From JBGTBQ01 sp041749275 (GTDB lineage: Bacteria; Acidobacteriota; Blastocatellia; Pyrinomonadales; Pyrinomonadaceae), in the NCBI GenBank assembly GCA_041749275.1, contig JBGTBQ010000086.1, forward strand, positions 1 through 7,137: a stretch of 7,137 bases of DNA. The letters are read 5' to 3'. The notes under the pieces are model-generated. The model saw nothing but the letters and a program-made list of their open reading frames with translations, was not told where the DNA came from and ran no database searches. Positions 1 to 5,918 of this stretch are shown piece by piece. Position 1 is the stretch's first letter. Every line of letters begins with the position of its first letter. The translations under genes and the position numbers were made by a program.

Positions 1-981
1 GGCGGCCTCGTTCGCCGCGCGCGTGGCGGCCAACTGGGCGGCGAGGTCGGACGAGAGGTTGGCGGCCGGGACGAATTCGGAGTCGATGAGCGCGCCCGCC
101 GCAAGCGCCGCCGGGAGGTCTAATTCCTCGACGGCGCCGTCGCCACCCTCGACCGGCATCAGCAACCGCTCGAAGGCGATCTCCCTGAGCGCGGCTGACT
201 CGTTGAGGAAACTTCCGAGGGACTCCTTAAGCTTCGGCGACGCGGCGACGATAAGGTGCTTGACGGGGTGGAGTCCGAGCTTGCCGATGGTGGCGGCCGA
301 GACGAAGCTCGACAGCTTCGCGTGGATGTGCCCGGCCAGTTGGACTTCGACCGCTCCGCTCTTGAACTTCTCGCCCGTCTCGTAGACGAAGCCGGAGTCC
401 GTGCCCCAGAGGCCCATGCCGTAACCGTCCTCGCCGACGATCAGGACGGCGACGGTCGAGTCCGCTTTGATTTCGCCCCTGCTGACCGGGCCTTCGAGCC
501 AGAGCCGCATGACGCTGCGCGTGGCCGTGTCCACCTTCACCGGGAGCGGCTGCGCGGCCGTCACGCGTTGCGCCGACGCCCACGAACGCACCCCGGCGAC
601 CGATTCCTCGGCCTCGGCCCGCAGCGCCTGCGTCAGCACGACCCGGCCATCGCGCGTGCGGCTGAAGGTGAAGCGCAGGTTCATCGTGCCTTCGTTCTGC
701 GCCTGCGCCTCGATGAGCTGTGTGAGGATGTGTTCGTCCGAGTCGGAGGACGAGACGGCCAGCGGCGTGCGATCCGTGTGCGCGCTCCAGCCAGCGATGA
801 CCGTGCGGAGTTCGGGGGCGGTGATGAGGGCGGCCTGAGCCTCATCCCTGCCGACGCGCTTGACGTCGAAGCCGCCACCCTTCAGCCGCTCGGCGATGAC
901 CACGTCGTCGGACGCGCGGTCGAAGGCGACCCCGCACGGCTGTTCGGCCCCCATAGTTTTTCCCGGTCGTAAATTTCTCAT
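1..981 (-). CDS. Third gene of pilin operon, possible PilM/GspL-like actin-fold protein (runs off left edge)
   Basis: An uninterrupted frame of 327 codons runs from ATG at 981 to the left edge with no stop, so the C-terminus is missing. It begins 6 nt after the PilW-like gene, which implies co-transcription. No signal peptide or membrane segment is visible, so the visible part should be cytoplasmic. Three stretches weakly recall the actin-like fold of PilM/GspL: residues 17-45 (GVAFDRASDDVV, compare GIDIGSSSVKVVEL), residues 177-202 (VAVLIVGEDGYGMGLW) and residues 243-254 (LIVAASPKLKES, compare the adenosine motif IVLAGGGARL). None keeps the canonical glycines fully, so the assignment is an inference. 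The visible C-terminal end (from about 290) is Ala-rich and helical. The start is uncertain: ATG 981 lacks a Shine-Dalgarno sequence, while in-frame ATG 954 follows GGGAAAAACT and may be the real one. It could also be an unrelated accessory pilus protein. Confidence 0.7.
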   Translation of the reverse strand, partial: MRNLRPGKTMGAEQPCGVAFDRASDDVVIAERLKGGGFDVKRVGRDEAQAALITAPELRTVIAGWSAHTDRTPLAVSSSDSDEHILTQLIEAQAQNEGTMNLRFTFSRTRDGRVVLTQALRAEAEESVAGVRSWASAQRVTAAQPLPVKVDTATRSVMRLWLEGPVSRGEIKADSTVAVLIVGEDGYGMGLWGTDSGFVYETGEKFKSGAVEVQLAGHIHAKLSSFVSAATIGKLGLHPVKHLIVAASPKLKESLGSFLNESAALREIAFERLLMPVEGGDGAVEELDLPAALAAGALIDSEFVPAANLSSDLAAQLAATRAANEAA

Positions 982-987
982 TGCGTG

Positions 988-2418
988 CTACCGCGTCGAA
1001 TTGAGTTGATTGTTGTAGAGGTTGAGCGCCGGCGGCGCGGACGTGTACTCGACGGTCGAGCGGGGCTCGTTCCCCGCGGCCTGGTCGGTCTGGAAGCCTT
1101 CGGCGGCCAGCGTCGCCGTGACGGTGAAGCTCCTCGACGAAGTCATGGACTGCTCCGTGACGTTGAAGCCGCGCACGCCGAAGGCGGCCGTCGCCGTGCG
1201 GTTGCCCTCCATCCTCACGAGGCGGTTGTCGGCCGAGACGGCGTATGTCACCGGCGGTGCGAGCTTCACGATTAAGGTTCCCACCGGCCAGACGGGGACG
1301 ATGTCGAACGGGTCGGACCACAACCTCCCCCACGCGGGCTGCGTCTGCCAGACGATGTTCAGGCCCAGTCCGCCCGAGACCGGGTCGACGGACCTGACTC
1401 TGTATAACGCGGCGCGGTTCGACTGGAAGTCGATAGCCATCGCGATGTCGCCGACGTTGTAGGAGCCGCGCCGTGGGGGTGCGACAGGGGTCATCGAGCC
1501 CGCGATGCTGAGGAACGTGTTCGAGCTGTAGAGGATGTCGGTGTCCGGGTCGCCGGAGAGGATCGTCGCGGTGTTGCCGTTGATCGTGACGGGACTGGTC
1601 AGCCGTTGTCCCCTGTCGATGGGGAGTGGGGCCATCTGCACGGCGGGGTCGTAGAGCCTGACGATGGGCGCGCCGTCCATCGTGACGTTGGTCATCGACG
1701 TGTTCTGTCCGAAGATAGACGCCGCGATGGTCAGCGGGTACGGCGGCACCGTCATCGGCGACGACCAGTAGGTGATCGTCGAGGTGCCCCGCGTGCGGTA
1801 CAACTTGATGACCGGCCCGGAGCTTCCGCGCTCGATGTAGAGGCCGTAGCGGTCGCCGCCGAGGTGCGGCGGGATGTTGCCAATCGGCGATGTGTTCGCC
1901 ACCTCGACGCCGTTTTCGTAAATCCCGACCCAGACTCCGATGGCTGGGTTGCCGCCCCCCATGATGATCGTGAATTGGCCGCCGCCGGCGGGGCTCCAGA
2001 GCGTCACCGCCGACTGGTTCGGCGGCGGCGTAAAGTCGAACTTGCCGAGGTTGGCCGCGCCGACCGCGAAGGCGTAGTTCAAGTTCGTGCTGCTCCAGCC
2101 CGACGAGGCGACGCGCCGCAACTGGCCCGGCGTGCCCGTGTCGAAGTCGGCGTGCTGCCGGAACGTCGGCTGGATGGTGCCTGCCTGCGGCGGCTCCGGC
2201 CTCGATAGGTTCCGCCCCGCGCCGTCGAAGTCATTCTTCACGAGGTCGGCGACGACCGCGCGTGTCTCGTCGAGATCGTTTACCTCCGCGTAGGCGGCTG
2301 TCGTGACGTTGAATTTGGCGAGGACGACCGCGCCCACGATGAGCATCATGAACAGGAGCCCCGCGCCGATGACGTATTCGACGAGGGTCGCGCCCCTCTC
2401 TGATTCTCTCCCCTTCAT
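988..2418 (-). CDS. PilW-like minor prepilin with large beta-rich insert
   Basis: A 476-residue protein of the type IV prepilin class, exported and anchored by its N-terminal helix. A short leader (residues 1-9, MKGRESERG) ends in Gly and is followed by ATLVEY and a hydrophobic helix to about residue 35. The Glu at mature position +5 (E14) is present, but the usual Phe/Met at +1 is Ala. Residues 59-70 (DLVKNDFDGAGRN) resemble the post-helix PilW pattern (L-x-x-D-I-x-x-AG). Residues 295-344 (ILYSS..., YNVGDIAMAID, ALYRVRSVD) resemble the PilW core. Between them lie about 140 residues (105-250) rich in beta strands, with lectin-like phrases (DRYGLYIER, IAASIFGQ). The length is well above typical PilW (roughly 200-400). 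I chose ATG 2418 because an upstream in-frame ATG (2472) would overlap the preceding gene and give a leader unlike a prepilin; AGGA lies 10 nt before 2418. It follows the FimT-like gene by 5 nt. Confidence 0.82.
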   Translation of the reverse strand: MKGRESERGATLVEYVIGAGLLFMMLIVGAVVLAKFNVTTAAYAEVNDLDETRAVVADLVKNDFDGAGRNLSRPEPPQAGTIQPTFRQHADFDTGTPGQLRRVASSGWSSTNLNYAFAVGAANLGKFDFTPPPNQSAVTLWSPAGGGQFTIIMGGGNPAIGVWVGIYENGVEVANTSPIGNIPPHLGGDRYGLYIERGSSGPVIKLYRTRGTSTITYWSSPMTVPPYPLTIAASIFGQNTSMTNVTMDGAPIVRLYDPAVQMAPLPIDRGQRLTSPVTINGNTATILSGDPDTDILYSSNTFLSIAGSMTPVAPPRRGSYNVGDIAMAIDFQSNRAALYRVRSVDPVSGGLGLNIVWQTQPAWGRLWSDPFDIVPVWPVGTLIVKLAPPVTYAVSADNRLVRMEGNRTATAAFGVRGFNVTEQSMTSSRSFTVTATLAAEGFQTDQAAGNEPRSTVEYTSAPPALNLYNNQLNSTR

Positions 2419-2423
2419 AAGGT

Positions 2424-3200
2424 TCAATTCCTGTCTCCGAAGCCGCGCCAGGCGCCCGCGGCCGAGTCCCACCGCCAGAACTCGGTGAGCCCGGTGGCGT
2501 GGACGGCCACGGCCTGCGCGTCCGATCCGTTGGTTAGGTAGATGGCGAGGAAGGGAGTCTGCTGGTTGGGGTCGGTCGTCCCCGCCGTGGCCGGGTTATT
2601 GGCAACCGTGCCCTCGCGCGTGAAGCTGACGGTCGTCGCCGGCGTGCCGAGCGGGATCAGGGGGATGGGGGCGAGGTCGGCGGCGGTGGCCGCCAGACGC
2701 CAACCCGTAGGTAGTTGAAGAGCGCTGCCCTGGTAGGCGTAAGACCAAGTGCCGGTCGCCCCCGGCGCGCCCGCCGGGACGAACCGCGTGAAGGGGCGGC
2801 CGGAGATGTCGTCGTTGCCGTCGTCGTCGGCGTCCGTGCCTTCCAGCCAGAGCGAGCGGGTGCTCTCGGCCGTGGCGAAGTCGATGGTTACTGGGGGCTG
2901 GACGAACTGCTCCAGTTGGCTGGCGGAGCGCTGCTGGTTGAGTTGGATTGCGGCGGCCCGGCGTTCGCGGATGCGACGCGTAACGTCCTGCCCCAGACGT
3001 ACACTATCGTCGCGGCCTGATAGAGTCCGGAACGCCAGGCCTGCCACAATGATGATGAGGGCCACCACGATCACCAGCTCAGTCAGACTGAAGCCAGCCT
3101 CTGCGCCGCGGGCGTGGCGGCGCTTCCGGCCCGCCAAGGCTGCGCCGCGCCCCGTCACCGGGCAGAGGTTTAGTGTCGCGCTTTTCAGAGAGGCCGTCAT
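2424..3200 (-). CDS. FimT/GspH-type prepilin (minor pseudopilin)
   Basis: A 258-residue prepilin, first gene of the operon. The type III signal is clear: a basic segment (GRKRRHARGAEAG, residues 24-36), cleavage after G36, then FSLTELVIVVALIII with Phe at +1 and Glu at +5 (E41), and a hydrophobic helix to about residue 57. A prepilin peptidase (PilD type) would cleave it, and it would assemble into the tip or shaft of a type IV pilus or type II pseudopilus. Residues 75-90 (RRIRERRAAAIQLNQQ) match the FimT/GspH region where the helix continues (R-xx-A-x-x-x-R-x). Residues 123-131 (DADDDGNDD) fit the calcium-loop pattern DxDxDGxxD. The leader is long (36 residues). ATG 3200 is preceded by GGAG at 10 nt and GAAGG at 3 nt. 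A GTG at 3155 would give a leader of more usual length, but no ribosome site supports it. A TTG immediately precedes ATG 3200. Confidence 0.87.
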   Translation of the reverse strand: MTASLKSATLNLCPVTGRGAALAGRKRRHARGAEAGFSLTELVIVVALIIIVAGLAFRTLSGRDDSVRLGQDVTRRIRERRAAAIQLNQQRSASQLEQFVQPPVTIDFATAESTRSLWLEGTDADDDGNDDISGRPFTRFVPAGAPGATGTWSYAYQGSALQLPTGWRLAATAADLAPIPLIPLGTPATTVSFTREGTVANNPATAGTTDPNQQTPFLAIYLTNGSDAQAVAVHATGLTEFWRWDSAAGAWRGFGDRN

Positions 3201-3368
3201 CAACCTTCATCTCCAGCGTCAAAGTTCTTCGCGTTGTGTATGTGTCCGTGGGGTAAGCCGAAGATTTATTGAAATAAGGGCTGGCGGTGTAAGACGGCGA
3301 GCCTGCGGCTTCCCTCCCGCATCTAAATCGCGGGACGCGGCGACTTTTAAGGCCGCGCCACCCTCGGA

Positions 3369-3384
3369 AGCACCTGTCGTGCCG
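3369..3384 (-). promoter_or_regulatory. Candidate sigma-54 (RpoN) promoter of the pilin operon
   Basis: Read on the minus strand the site is CGGCACGACAGGTGCT. It matches the sigma-54 consensus YTGGCACGNNNNTTGCW in the invariant GG and GC with exactly 10 nt between them, in the whole GGCACG block and in the final T. It differs at the T before GG (C here) and the first T of TTGC (G here). Transcription would start near 3358, leaving a leader of about 160 nt before the FimT-like start at 3200. The neighbouring divergent gene encodes a sigma-54 activator, which strengthens the call. The site also overlaps an imperfect dyad (GGAAGCAC...GTGCCGTTCC), so a repressor site is an alternative. Confidence 0.5.
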
Positions 3385-3500
3385 TTCCATCTCCCCGCCA
3401 AAATCAGCCATTTACGCCGCCTGGCAGGACGGGCGTGCGCCAATGTGGCTCAGCGGGGGCGGGCGGGGTTGTCGTGAAGCTGAGACGAAACGGCTCAACT

Positions 3501-3525
3501 CTCGCGGCGAATCTCGCGACTCGCG
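3501..3525. repeat. Triple CTCGCG repeat, candidate upstream activator site
   Basis: CTCGCG occurs three times in the same orientation at 3501-3506, 3513-3518 and 3520-3525. The first copy and the palindrome TCGCGA at 3514-3519 can also pair as TCGCG/CGCGA. The cluster lies about 120-155 nt upstream of the candidate sigma-54 promoter as read towards the pilin genes, which is within the usual distance for NtrC-type enhancer sites. Binding by the divergent regulator is inference. In a GC-rich genome short CG repeats also arise by chance. Confidence 0.25.
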
Positions 3526-3578
3526 TGTGTTTTTTTGCGGCAAGTCGGTTGCATTGGTTCGGGGCGGGGTTTGGGTCT

Positions 3579-3734
3579 TTAGGCCTGCGGCGTCCGGGCC
3601 GATTCCGGTGACGGATAATCCTCCGGGGGAAGGTATTTCCATCCCCTTCGTCGGCTCCTACTTATGGCGCGCCTGATGGTTTCGGGGTCGGCGTCGATAT
3701 AACGCGGGCGCGGCCGTCCGACAACTTTTTTCAT
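3579..3734 (-). CDS. Possible small basic protein, 51 residues
   Basis: An open frame with ATG at 3734 and TAA at 3579 lies in the control region, starting 21 nt from the divergent regulator start. The product begins MKKVVGRPRPRYIDADPET, continues with a very basic stretch (IRRAISRSRRRGWKY, residues 20-34) and ends in an acidic, Pro-rich tail (LPPEDYPSPES). GRPRPR recalls an AT-hook, which would suit DNA binding, but I do not recognise a family. Support is limited: only GGAT lies upstream, about 10 nt before the ATG, and no promoter is visible. The protein composition looks less random than other frames here, which is why it is listed. If real, it overlaps the region where the regulator's own promoter must lie. 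Otherwise it is a chance frame. Confidence 0.25.
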   Translation of the reverse strand: MKKVVGRPRPRYIDADPETIRRAISRSRRRGWKYLPPEDYPSPESARTPQA

Positions 3735-3755
3735 ATCTACGATCCGGGGAGTCTC

Positions 3756-5198
3756 ATGAAGGCCATGCCGGCTACGGCAGCAGTTGAATCGAATGACGGC
3801 GCTAAGAGTGCGCCGCTCTACGCACTGGTCGTTGACGACGACCCTCAGGTGAGGCGGGTGATCGCCGGGGCCGGCGAGGGCGAGGGGTGGGAGGTCGCCG
3901 AGGCAGAGTCGCTCGACGCCGCGTGTCGAATGATCGGCGCGCGTGAATTCGCGCTCATCTTCCTTGATAAGTGTCTCCACGACGGGGACGGCATCACCTT
4001 TTTTAATCAGTTGCGGGAGAGGGGCGTGCGCTCGGCCGTGGTGATCATCACCGGTCAGGGTTCGCTCAATGAGGCGATGCATACTTTGACCGGCGGGGCT
4101 ATGGGGTACTTGGCCAAGCCTTTTACGATCGCGGACGTCGTCGAGCAGTTGCGGCGCGCCCAGTCGCTCGTCCGGCCCGCGGCTCCCGATGAAGTCATCA
4201 CGCCGACCGAATATCAGGAGCACGGGCTGGTAGGTCGTAGCGGCTCGATGACCAAGGTGGTCTCCACGATCCACCGCATCGCGCCCACCAACGCCTCGGT
4301 CTTCATCACCGGCCCTACGGGGACGGGTAAAGAACTGGTCGCCCGTGAGGTGCATCGGCTCAGCCGGCGTGCGCAGAAGCCGTTCGTCACAATAAACTGC
4401 GGGGCCATCAGCCCCCACCTCGTCGAGTCCGAGCTGTTCGGCCACGTCAAGGGCGCCTTCACCGGCGCCGACCGCGACCGCGTGGGTCTGCTCGAAGAGG
4501 CGGCGGGCGGCACCATCTTCTTCGACGAGATCACGGAGCCCGTTCAACTCTTCCAGGTCAAGCTGCTGCGCGCCTTGCAGGAGAGGAAGATCAGGCGCGT
4601 CGGCTCGAACCGGCAGATTGATTTGGACGTGCGCGTCATCGCGGCCACGAACCGCGACATCAAATCGGAGGTCGAGGCCGGGCGCTTCCGCTCAGACCTC
4701 TTCTACCGGCTGAACCAGTGCCTGCTTCACATACCACCCTTGAGTGAGCGCCCCGAGGACGTCCGGCCTTTGGTCTTGAACTTCATCGCGCGCGAGTCCG
4801 CGCGGCTGGGCAGGCGGGTCAGTTGCCCCGTCTCTTTGATTAAACTCCTGGAGGGGTACGAATGGCCCGGCAACGTGCGCGAACTCGAAAGCGCCATCGT
4901 CACCGCGGTGGAGGTTTGCCGGACGGACGCGAACTCCTGTGGCGTGATCCAGCTCTCCGACCTGCCGGACGAGATTCGCGCGGCTCTGGGGGACGTTGGT
5001 GAGGCCGACCGGAGCGTGCTCGTCGGGAGCGCCGAAGATTTGCCCACCCTCGCCGACGTGGAAAGATCGCACATCGAGCGGGCGTTGCGCGAGACGCAGG
5101 GCAATCAGACTCAGGCGGCGAAACTCCTCGGCATCCCGCGCCGCACACTTGTCCGTAAGCTCAGTGAAAGGCGCAGCGCCGGGGCGGGGGCGATTTGA
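3756..5198 (+). CDS. NtrC-family sigma-54-dependent response regulator (PilR-like)
   Basis: A 480-residue bacterial enhancer-binding protein with all three standard domains. The receiver (about 22-135) has the acidic pocket D27/D28, phosphoacceptor D71 (FLDKCLHDGDG), T99 and K121 (LAKPF). The AAA+ domain (about 158-385) has Walker A GPTGTGKE (186-193), the sigma-54 contact loop GAFTGA (233-238), Walker B GGTIFFDE (251-258), sensor I RVIAATN (293-299), arginine fingers in GRFRSDLFYRLN (309-320) and sensor II WPGNVREL (370-377). A Fis-type helix-turn-helix (about 439-472) has NQTQAAKLLGI followed by PRRTLVRKL. All key residues are present, so it should be an active, phosphorylation-controlled ATPase that remodels RpoN holoenzyme. 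ATG 3756 is preceded by GGGGAG at 4 nt spacing. It is divergent from a prepilin operon with a sigma-54-like promoter, hence the PilR-like reading. No partner kinase is in the window. Other NtrC-type regulators cannot be excluded by domains alone. Confidence 0.95.
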   Translation: MKAMPATAAVESNDGAKSAPLYALVVDDDPQVRRVIAGAGEGEGWEVAEAESLDAACRMIGAREFALIFLDKCLHDGDGITFFNQLRERGVRSAVVIITGQGSLNEAMHTLTGGAMGYLAKPFTIADVVEQLRRAQSLVRPAAPDEVITPTEYQEHGLVGRSGSMTKVVSTIHRIAPTNASVFITGPTGTGKELVAREVHRLSRRAQKPFVTINCGAISPHLVESELFGHVKGAFTGADRDRVGLLEEAAGGTIFFDEITEPVQLFQVKLLRALQERKIRRVGSNRQIDLDVRVIAATNRDIKSEVEAGRFRSDLFYRLNQCLLHIPPLSERPEDVRPLVLNFIARESARLGRRVSCPVSLIKLLEGYEWPGNVRELESAIVTAVEVCRTDANSCGVIQLSDLPDEIRAALGDVGEADRSVLVGSAEDLPTLADVERSHIERALRETQGNQTQAAKLLGIPRRTLVRKLSERRSAGAGAI

Positions 5199-5210
5199 TT
5201 GCTGCGCCTT
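5168..5210 (+). terminator. Stem-loop across the regulator stop codon
   Basis: AAGGCGCAGC (5168-5177) and GCTGCGCCTT (5201-5210) form a perfect 10-bp inverted repeat around a 23-nt loop that contains the TGA stop (5196-5198). It sits at the end of the regulator gene, just before a convergent gene. There is no following T-tract, so it is not a standard intrinsic terminator. It may be a factor-dependent 3' end, an mRNA-stabilising hairpin or a coincidence. Confidence 0.35.
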
Positions 5211-5321
5211 ACCTGGGGGTGGTCGATTGTCAGGTCAGTTCTCTTCCTGAGTGCTGGTCACCTTCTCGATGACGGACTGTTGTCGCGAATTCCGGCGAGC
5301 TTGTCAGAAGGCGGGATCTTA

Positions 5322-5918
5322 CTACGGTTGAGTTCGCAAGCGTTTGACGAGTCCTTTGAGCGGGCCAACGTCGAGGGCCGAGCGCGCCTCTTTGAGGTAG
5401 GTAGTGAACATTTCGAGGCGCGGCAACAGGGCATCACTCTGCGGCATGTCGGCTACCAGCGCGGCGCGCTCGACGAAGGTCCACAAATCGGCCAAGCCGC
5501 GCTCCAGAAGTTCCTTGATGAACGCGAAATCCTTCTTCCGGCCCGCCATCATTTTACTGACGCACGTGTCGTGGATCTCAAGGCAGTAGGCGCGTAGGCT
5601 GCCGGCCTCGTCTCGCAACGGCAAGAGCCGCTCCCGCCATCCCGCGGGCAGCACGACGGTCGCCAGCCCGACGGCGTCGGCGTAGTAGCCGTGCTCCTCC
5701 TGGAAGCTGCTGGCGAAGCCGATCTGCTCAATGACGGCGCGGAAGGCGGCTGGCCCGGCGGCTAAGAGAAGGAAGTCGCACTCGACGGAGCGCCTAACGG
5801 TGTCGGGCACCTGCGAGGTGACGGCGTAGAGCGATTGCGAGCCGACTATGACGGGCAGTTCGACGCCCGCCATGGCGCGGACGCGCTCGGTCAGATCAAG
5901 CACTTGCTCTTTGTTCAC
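5322..5918 (-). CDS. DUF6036-like nucleotidyltransferase
   Basis: A 198-residue protein whose pattern matches the DUF6036 nucleotidyltransferase-like family as I remember it. Residues 24-28 (IVGSQ) are the GS motif of the polymerase-beta fold. It is followed by RRSVECDFLL (42-51), where the acidic pair reads E46-x-D48. Residues 74-98 (EEHGYYADAVG...LPAGWRERL) and 111-138 (CLEIHDTCVSKMMAGRKKD, with H116, D117, K122, R127, K128, D130) are the family's most recognisable blocks. The likely activity is NMP or nucleotide transfer to an RNA or protein target, as in AbiEii/MNT-type toxins, but no target can be read from the sequence. I chose GTG 5918 because the product then begins MNKEQVLDL, as family members do, and longer frames run through low-complexity sequence. 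It overlaps the upstream gene by 23 nt, so translation is probably coupled. It ends with tandem in-frame stops (TAG TAA). Confidence 0.8.
   Translation of the reverse strand: MNKEQVLDLTERVRAMAGVELPVIVGSQSLYAVTSQVPDTVRRSVECDFLLLAAGPAAFRAVIEQIGFASSFQEEHGYYADAVGLATVVLPAGWRERLLPLRDEAGSLRAYCLEIHDTCVSKMMAGRKKDFAFIKELLERGLADLWTFVERAALVADMPQSDALLPRLEMFTTYLKEARSALDVGPLKGLVKRLRTQP

Larger units (their letters stand above)
3201..3755. other. Divergent control region between pilin operon and sigma-54 activator
   Basis: About 555 nt separate the two divergently transcribed units. It contains a sigma-54 promoter match facing the pilin genes (3369-3384), a triple CTCGCG repeat (3501-3525) and a 51-codon minus-strand open frame (3579-3734). 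Facing the regulator gene I see only a weak sigma-70-like -10 (TATAAC, 3698-3703) without a convincing -35, so its promoter is not established. A run of seven T (3530-3536) follows GC-rich sequence but is not preceded by a proper terminator stem. No RNA gene or riboswitch is recognisable. Confidence 0.6.

Noticed and set aside
256..972. Long plus-strand open frame opposite the left-edge gene
   Set aside because: Its product is Arg/Asp/Gly-rich low-complexity sequence typical of the antisense of GC-rich coding DNA, and the minus-strand frame is continuous with the operon.
1606..2208. Plus-strand 200-codon open frame opposite the PilW-like gene
   Set aside because: Arg/His/Val-rich shadow translation with no recognisable motif, opposite a gene with clear prepilin features.
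3446..3465. Plus-strand TGGCTC-AGCGGG-GGCGGG as a second sigma-54 promoter
   Set aside because: It has GG-N10-GC spacing but lacks CAC after GG and TTGC at the -12 side, and it lies about 290 nt from the regulator start.
2749..3477. Plus-strand 242-codon frame running from the FimT-like gene into the control region
   Set aside because: Ser/Arg/Pro-rich with no family resemblance and no ribosome site; it is antisense to a clear prepilin.
3502..3536. Possible intrinsic terminator before the T7 run
   Set aside because: The only stem (TCGCG/CGCGA) is 5 bp and is separated from the T-run by about 10 nt; no gene ends here.
3735..4547. Minus-strand extension of the small 51-codon frame through the regulator gene
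   Set aside because: The part opposite the regulator is antisense to a textbook NtrC-type protein; only the segment from ATG 3734 was kept, at low confidence.
5199..5597. Plus-strand 132-codon frame after the regulator
   Set aside because: Mostly antisense to the nucleotidyltransferase gene, with no motif or ribosome site.
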